Positions 15,507-23,741 of a stretch of 33,686 nt of DNA are shown in pieces. This DNA comes from an uncultured Eubacteriales bacterium. Its GTDB lineage: Bacteria; Bacillota; Clostridia; Oscillospirales; UBA644. Each line of letters begins with the position of its first letter. Position 1 is the stretch's first letter. A program made the position numbers and the translations under genes. The stretch lies in contig CAUHAO010000020.1 of assembly GCA_959604355.1 (NCBI GenBank), positions 1 to 33,686 of the forward strand, written 5' to 3'. The notes under the pieces were generated by a model. That model searched no databases. It had not been told where the DNA came from and worked only from the letters and a program-made list of their open reading frames with translations.

Positions 15507-16624
15507 GATCGGGACCTTTGCAGGCAAACGAGAGCGTAGTTTTCGCTTTGCGTTCTTTATATGACAGATACGGGTATTCCCGTTATAAAATGAATAAATT
15601 CGAGGAGTACGACCTATACGCCCGCAACAAGGATTTTCTGATATCGGAAGGTGTAATCACCTTTACCGATACGAACGGAAAATTGATGGCACTCAAGCCC
15701 GACGTCACGCTTTCAATAGTGAAGAATACAAAGGACACCGAGGAAACGGTCAACAAGCTGTACTACAACGAGAACGTCTACCGTGTGTCAAAGGGGACAC
15801 ATTCCTTCAAGGAAATAATGCAGGTCGGTCTTGAGGCTATCGGCGATATAGACGACTACTGTATTTACGAGGTTCTCAAGCTTGCGGCAAAGAGTCTTGC
15901 GTGTACGGAGAAAAACTGTATTCTCGAAATCTCGCACCTGGGGCTTCTTTCCGACGTGCTTGATTTTGTCGGCATCCCCGCAGGGGAAAAGCCGATGGCT
16001 CTGCATTATATAGGAGAAAAAAATCTGCACGAGCTGCTGAGTTTTGCAAAATCGCTCGGAATAAGCGATGATAAGGCGGCATTGCTGACAAAAACGACGT
16101 CGCTTTACGGAGCGCCCGATGAGGTTCTGCCGAAGATGACTCAGCTGTTGACGGGAATCGTCAACGGCGAGACGCTCTCCCAGTTCGTAAAGATCGTTTC
16201 CGCCCTCAACGCCGACAGCGGCAAGAACATGCTCCGTGTCGATTTCTCCGCTGTGAGCGACCCGCGATATTATAACGGTTTCGTCTTCAAGGGCTTTGCG
16301 GAAGGACTTCCGAGCAGCGTGCTTTCGGGCGGACAGTACGACACTCTGATGAGGAGAATGAACCGCAGGTCTGGCGCGATAGGTTTCGCGGTGTATCTTG
16401 ATATATTGGAACAATTTGCCGTGAACGCTGCAGAATATGACGTGGATAATCTGCTGCTTTACGACAACGCGTCTGGTATTTCCGAAATTGAGATGCAAGC
16501 CGCTCGATTTGCGGAAAACGGCGAAAGCGTGATGGTTCAGAAAAGCATACCGACGGGGCTGAAATACAGGCGTCTTGTGAAAATAACCGCGGGGGAGGTG
16601 CAGGTCGTTGAAAACGATGCTTAA
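15503..16624 (+). CDS. hisZ: ATP phosphoribosyltransferase regulatory subunit HisZ
   Basis: A 373-residue paralogue of the histidyl-tRNA synthetase catalytic domain without the anticodon domain. Seen: FVLSEG-like FLISEGVITFTDTNGKLMALKPDVTLSIVKN, the motif 2 relict LYYNENVYRVSKG with FKEIMQVGLEAIG, and GFVFKGFAEGLPSSVLSGGQYDTLMRR. HisZ binds the short form of HisG and is needed for its activity and for feedback inhibition by histidine. This agrees with the 210-residue HisG encoded next. The ATG overlaps the yerC stop. Its last 17 bases overlap the start of hisG. Confidence 0.92.
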   Translation: MRSGPLQANESVVFALRSLYDRYGYSRYKMNKFEEYDLYARNKDFLISEGVITFTDTNGKLMALKPDVTLSIVKNTKDTEETVNKLYYNENVYRVSKGTHSFKEIMQVGLEAIGDIDDYCIYEVLKLAAKSLACTEKNCILEISHLGLLSDVLDFVGIPAGEKPMALHYIGEKNLHELLSFAKSLGISDDKAALLTKTTSLYGAPDEVLPKMTQLLTGIVNGETLSQFVKIVSALNADSGKNMLRVDFSAVSDPRYYNGFVFKGFAEGLPSSVLSGGQYDTLMRRMNRRSGAIGFAVYLDILEQFAVNAAEYDVDNLLLYDNASGISEIEMQAARFAENGESVMVQKSIPTGLKYRRLVKITAGEVQVVENDA

Positions 16625-17240
16625 TGTGGCGTTGCCGAAAGGAAGGCTCGGCGAAAAGGTCTACGCGATGTTTGAAAACGCCGGTTTCCCGTGCCCGTCG
16701 ATAAAAGAGAATAACCGAAAACTGATTTTCGAAAACGAAGAATGCGGCGTGCGATATTTCTGGGTCAAGCCCTCTGACGTGGCGATATATGTAGAGCGCG
16801 GAGCGGCGGATATAGGCGTCGCGGGCAAAGACATACTGCTTGAATATGAGCCCGATATTTATGAATTGCTCGACCTCGGCATAGGAAAATGCCGTATGGC
16901 AGTCGCGGCGAAAAAGGATTTCCGTGACGACCCCGGCAGAACGCTGAGAGTAGCGACAAAATTTTCCAACATTGCCGGAAATTATTATTTGTCAAAGGGC
17001 AGAGATATCGATATAATACATCTTAACGGCTCGATTGAGCTCGCGCCGATACTCGGTCTTTCGGACGTGATAGTCGATATCGTGGAGACGGGGACGACGC
17101 TCAGAGAAAACGACCTTACGGTCATCGACACAGTCGTGCCGATAAGCGCAAGGCTCATATCCAACAAAGCAAGCTATAAATTCAAAAACCGTCAGATAGA
17201 TAGTATTGTGCGTGAGATTGCCGCACAGACGGAGGGTTAG
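16608..17240 (+). CDS. hisG: ATP phosphoribosyltransferase catalytic subunit, short form
   Basis: A 210-residue HisG_S enzyme that joins ATP and PRPP in the first step of histidine synthesis. Seen: NVALPKGRLGEKVY at the N-terminus, VAIYVERGAADIGVAGKDIL, RVATKFSNIAGNYY and the PRPP-binding LSDVIVDIVETGTTLREN. The C-terminal regulatory domain of the long form is absent, hence HisZ. I prefer the TTG at 16608 because it lies nine bases after GGGGGAGG (16591-16598); the ATG at 16617 would be 18 bases away. The TTG start falls inside hisZ (17-base overlap), so translation is probably coupled. Confidence 0.95.
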   Translation: MKTMLNVALPKGRLGEKVYAMFENAGFPCPSIKENNRKLIFENEECGVRYFWVKPSDVAIYVERGAADIGVAGKDILLEYEPDIYELLDLGIGKCRMAVAAKKDFRDDPGRTLRVATKFSNIAGNYYLSKGRDIDIIHLNGSIELAPILGLSDVIVDIVETGTTLRENDLTVIDTVVPISARLISNKASYKFKNRQIDSIVREIAAQTEG

Positions 17241-17242
17241 TT

Positions 17243-18520
17243 ATGATAAAAATACTGAAATACGGGGAAGTCCCGAATGAGGATATTTTCGCGAGAAGCA
17301 CTCCCGCGACGAATGTTGAGGACGTTGTTTCCGATATAATAAAGAACGTCAGGCAAAACGGAGACAAGGCGTTGTTTGAATACTGCAGAAAGTTCGACAA
17401 GGCTGAGCTTTCGTCATTGCTCGTATCACAACAGGAAATCGACGAGGCGATGGCATCTGTCGAGCCGAAATTCATCGAAATACTGCAAAAAGCCGCCGCG
17501 AATATCCGCAAATTTCATGAGCGTCAGGTGCGCAGCAGCTTCATCATCAACGACGAGGACGGCATCGTCATCGGGCAGAAGATAATTCCGGTTGACAGGG
17601 CGGGGCTTTACGTTCCAGGAGGCACGGCGGCATATCCGTCTACGGTGCTCATGGACTCCATACCCGCAAAGATCGCGGGCTGCCGCGAAGTTGTAATAGT
17701 CACCCCGCCGTCCGCGGATGGCAAGGTCAATCCCGTCATCCTTGCGGCGGCAAAAATAGCCGGGGTAGATAAGATATTCAAAGTCGGCGGCGCGCAGGCG
17801 ATAGCGGCGCTCGCTTACGGAACGGAAAGCATACCGAAAGTAGATAAGATCGTCGGGCCGGGCAACGCATTTGTCGCGGAGGCGAAAAAACAGGTTTTCG
17901 GCCGTGTTTCCATAGATATGATAGCGGGACCGAGCGAAATATTGATCGTCGCGGACGAAAAATCGAACCCGAAACACGTCGCCGCAGATATGCTTTCGCA
18001 GGCAGAACACGATAAGATGGCGAGCGCGGTGCTGGTGACAAATTCGGAAGCGCTTGCAAAGGCCGTGCAGGCGGAGCTCGAGGTTCGCATCCCGCGTCTT
18101 AAGCGTGCTCATATCGCAAGAGAGTCGATAGACTCCAACGGCAAGATAATCGTTGCGGATGACCTTGAAAAAGCCATCGGGATCGCAAATGAGATCGCGC
18201 CCGAACATCTTGAACTCTGTGTCGAACAGCCGTTTGACTGGCTGGATAAGATACGTCACGCGGGCTCGGTATTCATGGGCCGCAACTGTCCCGAAGCGCT
18301 GGGCGACTATTTCGCAGGCCCGAATCACACTCTGCCTACCGGAGGCACGGCGAAGTTTTCAAGCCCACTTTCGGTCGACGATTTCGTGAAGAAGACACAG
18401 TACACATATTACACCGAAAACGCTCTCAAAAAAGTCGCGCGCGACGTAGCGTATTTCGCCGAGGCGGAGGGACTTACCGCTCATGCGGAAAGTGCCGTGG
18501 TACGCCTTGAGGAGGACTGA
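17243..18520 (+). CDS. hisD: Histidinol dehydrogenase
   Basis: A 425-residue zinc-dependent enzyme that oxidises L-histidinol to L-histidine in two NAD steps, the end of the pathway. Seen: PVDRAGLYVPGGTAAYPSTV, AGVDKIFKVGGAQAIAALAYGTE, VDKIVGPGNAFVAEAKKQVFG, IDMIAGPSEILIVADE, and the zinc-binding LSQAEHDKMASA (Gln and His ligands). Near the C-terminus come GPNHTLPTGGTAKFSSPLSVDDFVK and a late His in LTAHAES. Full length. It follows hisG by two bases. HisD at third position right after hisZG is a common arrangement in Bacillota. Confidence 0.97.
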   Translation: MIKILKYGEVPNEDIFARSTPATNVEDVVSDIIKNVRQNGDKALFEYCRKFDKAELSSLLVSQQEIDEAMASVEPKFIEILQKAAANIRKFHERQVRSSFIINDEDGIVIGQKIIPVDRAGLYVPGGTAAYPSTVLMDSIPAKIAGCREVVIVTPPSADGKVNPVILAAAKIAGVDKIFKVGGAQAIAALAYGTESIPKVDKIVGPGNAFVAEAKKQVFGRVSIDMIAGPSEILIVADEKSNPKHVAADMLSQAEHDKMASAVLVTNSEALAKAVQAELEVRIPRLKRAHIARESIDSNGKIIVADDLEKAIGIANEIAPEHLELCVEQPFDWLDKIRHAGSVFMGRNCPEALGDYFAGPNHTLPTGGTAKFSSPLSVDDFVKKTQYTYYTENALKKVARDVAYFAEAEGLTAHAESAVVRLEED

Positions 18521-18522
18521 GA

Positions 18523-19587
18523 ATGAGCCGCTTTTTCAGCGAAAAATACGCCTCTCTCGTGCCGTATGTGCCGGGTGAGCAGCCCAAAGAGCGAAAATAC
18601 ATCAAGCTCAACACGAACGAATCGCCGTTTGCGCCGTCACCGCTCGCGCAGGAGCTTTCACAAAAAGCCGCCGCGGACTTACAGCTCTATTCCGACCCCG
18701 ACTGCCGTGACCTTGCAGCCGTTGCCGCGGAGCATTTCGGTATCGGCACGGACGAGATACTTTTCACCAACGGCAGCGACGAAGTGTTGAATTTCGCGTT
18801 TATGGCGTTTTGCGATGAAGCGCATCCCGCGGCGTTTGCGGACATCACATACGGTTTTTATTCCGTTTTCGCCGACCTTAACGGCGTTCCGTATACGCGC
18901 ATACCGCTAAAAGACGATTTTTCGATAAACGTTGACGACTATATAGGCATAAACAAGAATATATTCATTGCAAATCCCAACGCGCCCACGGGCCTTGCGC
19001 TTGAGTTGTGCGATATTGAGCGCATCGTGAAGAGCAACCCCAACAACGTGGTCGTCATTGACGAGGCGTATGTGGATTTCGGCGCGGAGAGCGCGGTAAA
19101 ACTCATTCACAGCTATGACAATCTGCTTGTCACACAGACTTTCTCAAAGTCACGTTCGATGGCGGGGGCTCGTCTCGGTTTCGGCATAGCATGCAAGGCT
19201 CTGATAAACGACCTTGTCACCATCAAGTATTCCACGAATCCATACAACGTTAACCGCATGACGATGGCGGCGGGCATCGGTGCGCTGAAAGACAACGAGT
19301 ATTTCGAGCGCGGCTGTGAGATGATAAAGCAGAACCGCGACATGACGACGCGCGAACTGCGGCGTCTCGGTTTCACAGTTACCGATTCCCGGACAAATTT
19401 CGTATTCGCTCAGTCGCCCGACATCGACGGCGAGACGCTCTATCTGAAGTTGAAGGAAAACGGCATTCTTGTGCGCCATTTCGACACACCGCGTTTGAAA
19501 AACCATAACCGTATCACGGTGGGCAGCGCGGAGCAAATGAAGACGCTCATCGACACCGTAAAAAACATATTGGAGGAAATAAAATGA
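18523..19587 (+). CDS. hisC: Histidinol-phosphate aminotransferase
   Basis: A 354-residue class II PLP aminotransferase that converts imidazole-acetol phosphate and glutamate to histidinol phosphate. Seen: KLNTNESPFAPSP near residue 30, LFTNGSDEVLNFAF, IANPNAPTG, VVIDEAYVDFG, and the PLP lysine in TQTFSKSRSMAGARLGF, with the C-terminal Arg in NRITVGSAEQM. The protein is on the short side of the family (about 350-370). GGAGGA lies just before the start inside the hisD end, and only two bases separate the genes. Related aminotransferases such as CobD are excluded by context. Confidence 0.95.
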   Translation: MSRFFSEKYASLVPYVPGEQPKERKYIKLNTNESPFAPSPLAQELSQKAAADLQLYSDPDCRDLAAVAAEHFGIGTDEILFTNGSDEVLNFAFMAFCDEAHPAAFADITYGFYSVFADLNGVPYTRIPLKDDFSINVDDYIGINKNIFIANPNAPTGLALELCDIERIVKSNPNNVVVIDEAYVDFGAESAVKLIHSYDNLLVTQTFSKSRSMAGARLGFGIACKALINDLVTIKYSTNPYNVNRMTMAAGIGALKDNEYFERGCEMIKQNRDMTTRELRRLGFTVTDSRTNFVFAQSPDIDGETLYLKLKENGILVRHFDTPRLKNHNRITVGSAEQMKTLIDTVKNILEEIK

Positions 19588-20171
19588 GAACTGCCGATAT
19601 AAAAAGAAAGACCGCCGAAACGGATATCAACATTGCGCTTGACCTTGACGGTGCCGGAAAAAGCACCGTTGATACAGGCTGCGGCTTCCTTGACCATATG
19701 CTAACGCTTTTTGCAAAGCACGGCCGTTTCGACCTTTCCGTTTCCTGCAATGGCGACACGAAGGTGGATTATCACCACACTGCAGAAGACGTCGGGATTT
19801 CGCTCGGAGAAGCTTTCGCAAAGGCGTTGGGTGACAAAAAAGGTATTGAACGGTACGGCGACACCGTTCTGCCGATGGACGAAGCGCTCGTGCTCTCGGC
19901 GGTCGATCTGTCGGGTCGAGCGTATCTCGGCTATGACGTTGCCATCCCGGCACAGAAAGTCGGCGACTTTGACACCGAGCTCGTCAAAGAATTCTGGTAC
20001 GGGTTCGTGCGCAGCGCTGCATGCACGCTGCATCTGCGAGGTCTCTCGGGTGAAAATTCGCATCACATAATTGAGGCAATGTTCAAGTCCGCGGCACGTT
20101 CTCTGCGAAAGGCGGTCGCGATAGACCTTGCTTTCGCAGATGAGATACCGTCCACAAAAGGAGTTTTGTAA
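19584..20171 (+). CDS. hisB: Imidazoleglycerol-phosphate dehydratase
   Basis: A 195-residue monofunctional HisB, lacking the N-terminal phosphatase domain of enterobacterial HisB. It dehydrates imidazole glycerol phosphate at a dimanganese site. The two metal-binding repeats are visible: DTGCGFLDHMLTLFAKH with VDYHHTAEDVGI, and later LHLRGLSGENSHHIIEAMFKSAARSL. The ATG overlaps the hisC stop by four bases and GGAGG precedes it. Because the phosphatase half is missing, histidinol-phosphate phosphatase must be supplied from outside this operon. Confidence 0.97.
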   Translation: MRTADIKRKTAETDINIALDLDGAGKSTVDTGCGFLDHMLTLFAKHGRFDLSVSCNGDTKVDYHHTAEDVGISLGEAFAKALGDKKGIERYGDTVLPMDEALVLSAVDLSGRAYLGYDVAIPAQKVGDFDTELVKEFWYGFVRSAACTLHLRGLSGENSHHIIEAMFKSAARSLRKAVAIDLAFADEIPSTKGVL

Positions 20172-20797
20172 TGATCGCGATAGTGGATTACGGCGTCGGA
20201 AATTTGTTTTCGCTCAGGTCTTCTTTTGCCGCAATAGGTGCACCGGTCACGGTCACGGATGACAGAACACAGCTTGAAAAAGCCGATAAGATAATTCTTC
20301 CCGGTGTCGGCGCGTTCGGGGACGCGGCGGAAAAACTGCGTGCATCCGGGCTCGGAGAAGCGATAAAATCGGAAGCGGAAAGGGGCAAGCCCATAATGGG
20401 GATATGTCTGGGCATGCAGCTGCTTTTCGATAAAAGCTTTGAGTACGGCGAGCATGAGGGCTTGGGTCTCATTCACGGAAACATCGTTCCCATTTCGGAC
20501 GTTATACCGCAAGGATTGAAGATACCTCACATTGGCTGGAACGCGTTGCATATAAAGAAAAAAAGCCCGATACTGCGCTATTTATCGGAAGGCGATTTTG
20601 TATATTTTGTTCATTCGTATTATGCTGCGAACTGCGAAGAGAATGTCATAGCCGACGCGGAATACGGCGCAATGCTGACAGCCGCGGTACAAAACAAAAA
20701 TGTTTTCGGATGCCAGTTCCACCCCGAAAAAAGCGGAAAAACAGGGCTTGATATACTGAGGGCGTTCGTCGAGATGAAGGAGGAAGAAATATGCTGA
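20171..20797 (+). CDS. hisH: Imidazole glycerol phosphate synthase, glutaminase subunit
   Basis: A 208-residue class I glutamine amidotransferase. The nucleophile Cys is in MGICLGMQLLFD, the catalytic His and Glu in GCQFHPEKSG, and the N-terminus IVDYGVGNLFSLRSS is typical of HisH. It releases ammonia from glutamine and passes it through the HisF barrel. The start shares one base with the hisB stop (TAATG). Its end overlaps hisA by seven bases, so all three are translationally linked. Confidence 0.97.
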   Translation: MIAIVDYGVGNLFSLRSSFAAIGAPVTVTDDRTQLEKADKIILPGVGAFGDAAEKLRASGLGEAIKSEAERGKPIMGICLGMQLLFDKSFEYGEHEGLGLIHGNIVPISDVIPQGLKIPHIGWNALHIKKKSPILRYLSEGDFVYFVHSYYAANCEENVIADAEYGAMLTAAVQNKNVFGCQFHPEKSGKTGLDILRAFVEMKEEEIC

Positions 20798-21504
20798 TAT
20801 TCCCCGCGATAGACCTGTTCGGCGGCAAAGCCGTCCGTCTGTTCAAGGGCGATTACGCGCAGATGACGGTTTACAGCGACGATCCTCCGAAAATCGCCGA
20901 GGATTTCAAAGCGTGCGGAGCGACACATATGCACGTCGTCGATCTCGAAGGCGCGAAAAGCGGTACAACGCCGAACTTTGAAACCATACTTGAAATAAAA
21001 AGACGTTCGGGACTTTTCTGCGAAGTCGGCGGCGGTATACGTGATATGCAGACCGTTGACCGTTATCTTTCAAATGGCATCGACCGCGTTATTCTCGGTA
21101 CGGCGGCGGTGACGGAGGCAGGATTCATCGAGCAGGCGGTGGAAAAATACGGAGACAAAGTCGCCGTAGGTCTCGACATAAAGGACGGGTTCGTCGCTAT
21201 CAGGGGATGGACGGAAAAATCGGGCTTGACGGTGGACGATTTCTGTGTAAAGCTGCAAAAAACAGGCGTGAAAACGCTGATATGCACCGATATTTCCAGG
21301 GACGGCGCAATGAAAGGCACAAATCACGAGCTGTACGGCGAACTTATGCGTAAATTTGATATGCAGATAATCGCGTCGGGCGGAGTGAGTTCGTTGGACG
21401 ACGTAAAAAAATTGAGCCTCAGCGGCATATACGGCGCGATCATCGGCAAGGCGTATTATGTCGGCGCCGTTGACCTGCGCGAAGCAATCGAGGTGGCAAA
21501 ATGA
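20791..21504 (+). CDS. hisA: ProFAR isomerase HisA
   Basis: A 237-residue half-barrel-repeat TIM barrel that isomerises the aminoaldose ProFAR to the ketose PRFAR. Seen: FPAIDLFGGKAVRLFKGDY with the first catalytic Asp, VGGGIRDMQTVDRYLS, VILGTAAVTEAGF, and TDISRDGAMKGTN with the second catalytic Asp, then IIASGGVSSLDDVKKL. GAAGGAGGAAG precedes the ATG within hisH. It may also act in tryptophan synthesis as PriA in some lineages, but nothing here points to that. Confidence 0.95.
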   Translation: MLIFPAIDLFGGKAVRLFKGDYAQMTVYSDDPPKIAEDFKACGATHMHVVDLEGAKSGTTPNFETILEIKRRSGLFCEVGGGIRDMQTVDRYLSNGIDRVILGTAAVTEAGFIEQAVEKYGDKVAVGLDIKDGFVAIRGWTEKSGLTVDDFCVKLQKTGVKTLICTDISRDGAMKGTNHELYGELMRKFDMQIIASGGVSSLDDVKKLSLSGIYGAIIGKAYYVGAVDLREAIEVAK

Positions 21505-22259
21505 TAACAAAAAGAATAATCCCGTGTCTCGACGTCCGTGACGGAAGAGTTGTAAAGGGCGTCAATTTCGAGGGGCTCAAAGACGTTTCGTCGCCGGTGG
21601 CGCTTGCGGAGTATTATTCCGATAACGGCGCGGACGAGCTTGTTTTTTACGATATAACCGCGTCGAGCGACGGCAGAAAGATTTTCACGGATATTCTGCG
21701 GCAGACCGCGAGCCGTGTTTTCATCCCGTTGACTGTCGGCGGCGGTATCAACACCGAGGAGGACTTTGACAGAGTTCTCAAATGCGGCGCGGATAAGGTG
21801 AGCGTAAATTCGGGTGCGATAAGAGATCCCGATCTTGTTTACAGAGCGGCAAAGCTTTACGGAGATCAATGCGTTGTGCTTTCGGTCGATATAAAGAGAG
21901 TGGACGGTGTTTTCCGCGTGTTTGCCAAGGGCGGCAGAGAAAATACGGGCATGGAAGCCATTGAGTGGATAAAAAAGTGTGTTGATAACGGCGCGGGAGA
22001 GGTCGTCGTCAATTCCATAGACACGGACGGAGTGAAGGGCGGTTTTGATCTGGAAATGCTGCAAGCCGTCTGTGACGCGGTGTCCGTTCCCGTCATCGCA
22101 TCGGGCGGCGCAGGCAAAACAGAGGATTTTATTGATCTTTTCAAGACCCTGCCGAAGGTTGACGCGGGGCTTGCCGCCTCGATATTCCATTTCGGAGAAG
22201 TGAAAATCAAAGATCTGAAGTCCGCCATGGCTGATGCGGATATTCCTGTGAGGAGATAA
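21501..22259 (+). CDS. hisF: Imidazole glycerol phosphate synthase, cyclase subunit
   Basis: A 252-residue TIM barrel that, with HisH, turns PRFAR and ammonia into imidazole glycerol phosphate and AICAR. Seen: KRIIPCLDVRDGRVVKGVNF with the catalytic Asp, LTVGGGINTEEDFDRVL, GADKVSVNSGAI, VVNSIDTDGVKGGFD with the second catalytic Asp, and VIASGGAGKTEDF. Its ATG overlaps the hisA stop (ATGA). hisIE starts four bases after its stop. Length and motifs are ordinary. Confidence 0.97.
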   Translation: MITKRIIPCLDVRDGRVVKGVNFEGLKDVSSPVALAEYYSDNGADELVFYDITASSDGRKIFTDILRQTASRVFIPLTVGGGINTEEDFDRVLKCGADKVSVNSGAIRDPDLVYRAAKLYGDQCVVLSVDIKRVDGVFRVFAKGGRENTGMEAIEWIKKCVDNGAGEVVVNSIDTDGVKGGFDLEMLQAVCDAVSVPVIASGGAGKTEDFIDLFKTLPKVDAGLAASIFHFGEVKIKDLKSAMADADIPVRR

Positions 22260-22263
22260 GAAA

Positions 22264-22935
22264 ATGATAAGTATTGATGAATTGAAATTCGATGAAAAGG
22301 GGCTCATTCCCGCGATAGTCGTAGATTCCTTGAGCAAAAAAGTCCTGACGCTCGCGTATATGAACAGGGAAAGCCTGAAAATATCCATTGAAAAGGAGCT
22401 TACATGCTTCTGGAGTCGTTCGCGTGAGGAATTGTGGCTCAAAGGCGAGACGAGCGGAAATTATCAGCATATAGTTTCGATAACCGCGGACTGCGATAAA
22501 GACGCGCTTGTCGTCGTGGTCGAGCCGGACGGCCCTGCGTGCCACAAGGGGACATTTTCCTGTTTTGAGAACCCCGTATTCCTGAGTGAGGAAAGGCACG
22601 AGTTCTCCTACGATGGGCTGATGAAATTGATCGAAGGCAGAAAAACGGAGAAAAAAGACGGCTCTTATACGACATATTTGTTTGAAAAGGGGCTTGATAA
22701 GATACTTAAAAAAGTGGGCGAAGAAAGTACGGAAGTCATCATTGCCGCGAAAGACAAGGATAAAGCGGAGACGGTTTATGAGATAGCAGATCTTGCGTAT
22801 CATGTGATGGTTTTGATGGTTGAGGCGGGCATAAGTCTTGAGGATATTCACAAGGAGCTTGCGTCGCGCCATGTCATTGACCACAAGGTAAAGCAGGAAA
22901 AAATGACGGGAAATTCCGACGCGAACGGACAGTAA
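22264..22935 (+). CDS. hisIE: Bifunctional phosphoribosyl-AMP cyclohydrolase / phosphoribosyl-ATP pyrophosphatase
   Basis: A 223-residue fusion catalysing steps two and three of the pathway. Residues 1 to about 115 are HisI: LTLAYMNRESLKISI, CFWSRSREELWLKGETSGN, the zinc and metal segment ADCDKDALV and ACHKGTFSCF. Residues from about 117 to 205 are HisE: LIEGRKTEKKDGSYTTYLFEKG, KVGEESTEVIIAAKDKDKAE and IADLAYHVMVLMVEAG with the acidic metal-binding residues. A short polar tail follows. It is the last gene of the operon, and the branched palindrome begins 30 bases after its stop. Confidence 0.96.
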   Translation: MISIDELKFDEKGLIPAIVVDSLSKKVLTLAYMNRESLKISIEKELTCFWSRSREELWLKGETSGNYQHIVSITADCDKDALVVVVEPDGPACHKGTFSCFENPVFLSEERHEFSYDGLMKLIEGRKTEKKDGSYTTYLFEKGLDKILKKVGEESTEVIIAAKDKDKAETVYEIADLAYHVMVLMVEAGISLEDIHKELASRHVIDHKVKQEKMTGNSDANGQ

Positions 22936-22964
22936 CCCTGTTTTTTTCGGAAAAGAGGCGATAC

Positions 22965-23066
22965 GCCGCGTGCGGCTTTGCCGAAGGCAAAGCGCCGTCG
23001 CGTCCCCGCGGACGCGGGGCGCGGCGGCGGGAAGACCTCCGGTCTTCCCGCACGCGGCAGTTTTTT
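22965..23066 (+). terminator. Branched GC-rich palindromic structure with T-run, probable his operon terminator or repeat element
   Basis: An outer 11-bp stem (22965-22975 GCCGCGTGCGG with 23048-23058 CCGCACGCGGC) encloses three nested hairpins. They are GCTTTGCC-GAA-GGCAAAGC (22975-22993), a long GC stem of about 16 pairs with one bulge (22993-23029), and GGGAAGACC-TCC-GGTCTTCCC (23029-23049). Some junction bases could pair in either neighbour. Six T's follow at 23061-23066. This is more elaborate than any other terminator in the window and much richer in GC than the flanks. It could be a terminator, a dispersed palindromic repeat, or both. Copies elsewhere in the genome would decide. Confidence 0.65.
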
Positions 23067-23110
23067 GCGAAAAATATATTTTTTATATTTAAAAAGATAA
23101 CCGCGAAACA

Positions 23111-23139
23111 TTGACAACCGCTGTGTGATAGTGTATAAT
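23111..23139 (+). promoter_or_regulatory. Consensus sigma-A promoter of the second methylglyoxal synthase gene
   Basis: TTGACA (23111-23116) and TATAAT (23134-23139) match the consensus perfectly with a 17-nt spacer. Transcription would begin near 23146, leaving a purine-rich leader of about 80 bases. Confidence 0.9.
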
Positions 23140-23224
23140 TTATGTGTTGGATGAATATGAAATCCGAGGAAAATAAGTAAACTGAGAAGGCAATAAGAAA
23201 ACAAGGAGAAAATAGGGAGAAAAC

Positions 23225-23599
23225 ATGAAAACGATAGCACTGATAGCGCATGATAATATGAAGCCGCGCATTATAGAGTGGTGTAAGGAAAACAAAGAAG
23301 TCCTTGCAAAGCATTCCCTTTGCGGAACAGGTACTACGGGCAGAAAAATACACGAGGCGACAGGCCTTAACGTCAAATGCTTTTTGAGCGGCCCTCTCGG
23401 CGGTGATCTTGAAATAGGCGGAAAAGTCGCGGAAGGAAAAATAGATGTGATAATATTCTTCTCGGATCCTCTTACCGCACAGCCGCACGACCCCGACGTT
23501 AAAGCGCTTCTGCGTATCGCGCAGGTGTACGACATCCCGATAGCCAATAACCGCGCGACCGCAGACTACATAATCGGTAAACGCAAATTTGAAGATTAA
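23225..23599 (+). CDS. mgsA: Methylglyoxal synthase, canonical copy
   Basis: A 124-residue enzyme converting dihydroxyacetone phosphate to methylglyoxal, a phosphate-releasing bypass of lower glycolysis. The canonical motifs are all visible: LIAHDNMKPR at the N-terminus, CGTGTTGRKI, SGPLGGDLEIGG with the catalytic Asp, FFSDPLTAQPHDPDVKALLR with the active-site His, and IPIANNRATADYII. It is shorter at the C-terminus than the E. coli enzyme, ending at GKRKFED and lacking the extension that carries the C-terminal Tyr and Arg there; this is a common length in Bacillota as I recall. GGGAG precedes the ATG. It has its own promoter and is the second copy in the window. Confidence 0.93.
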   Translation: MKTIALIAHDNMKPRIIEWCKENKEVLAKHSLCGTGTTGRKIHEATGLNVKCFLSGPLGGDLEIGGKVAEGKIDVIIFFSDPLTAQPHDPDVKALLRIAQVYDIPIANNRATADYIIGKRKFED

Positions 23600-23741
23600 A
23601 CGAATAACGATCTGAAAAAGGATTCGGTATAAAAACACGAACCAAGATACTCGTGAACCGGTTGCCGCCACGTGGCTCATCACGTCGCCGCGTCCCGTTT
23701 CACGGCTTTTAGGGCTCAAGAGTGCGGAATACGGACTTCTC

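Noticed and set aside
22939..23066. CRISPR-like or insertion-sequence end
   Set aside because: The repeats are inverted, nested and not spaced as in CRISPR; no transposase or target duplication is visible.
23151..23180. Nine-codon mini-ORF in the leader of the second mgsA
   Set aside because: No ribosome site and no codon pattern suggesting attenuation; too short to support.
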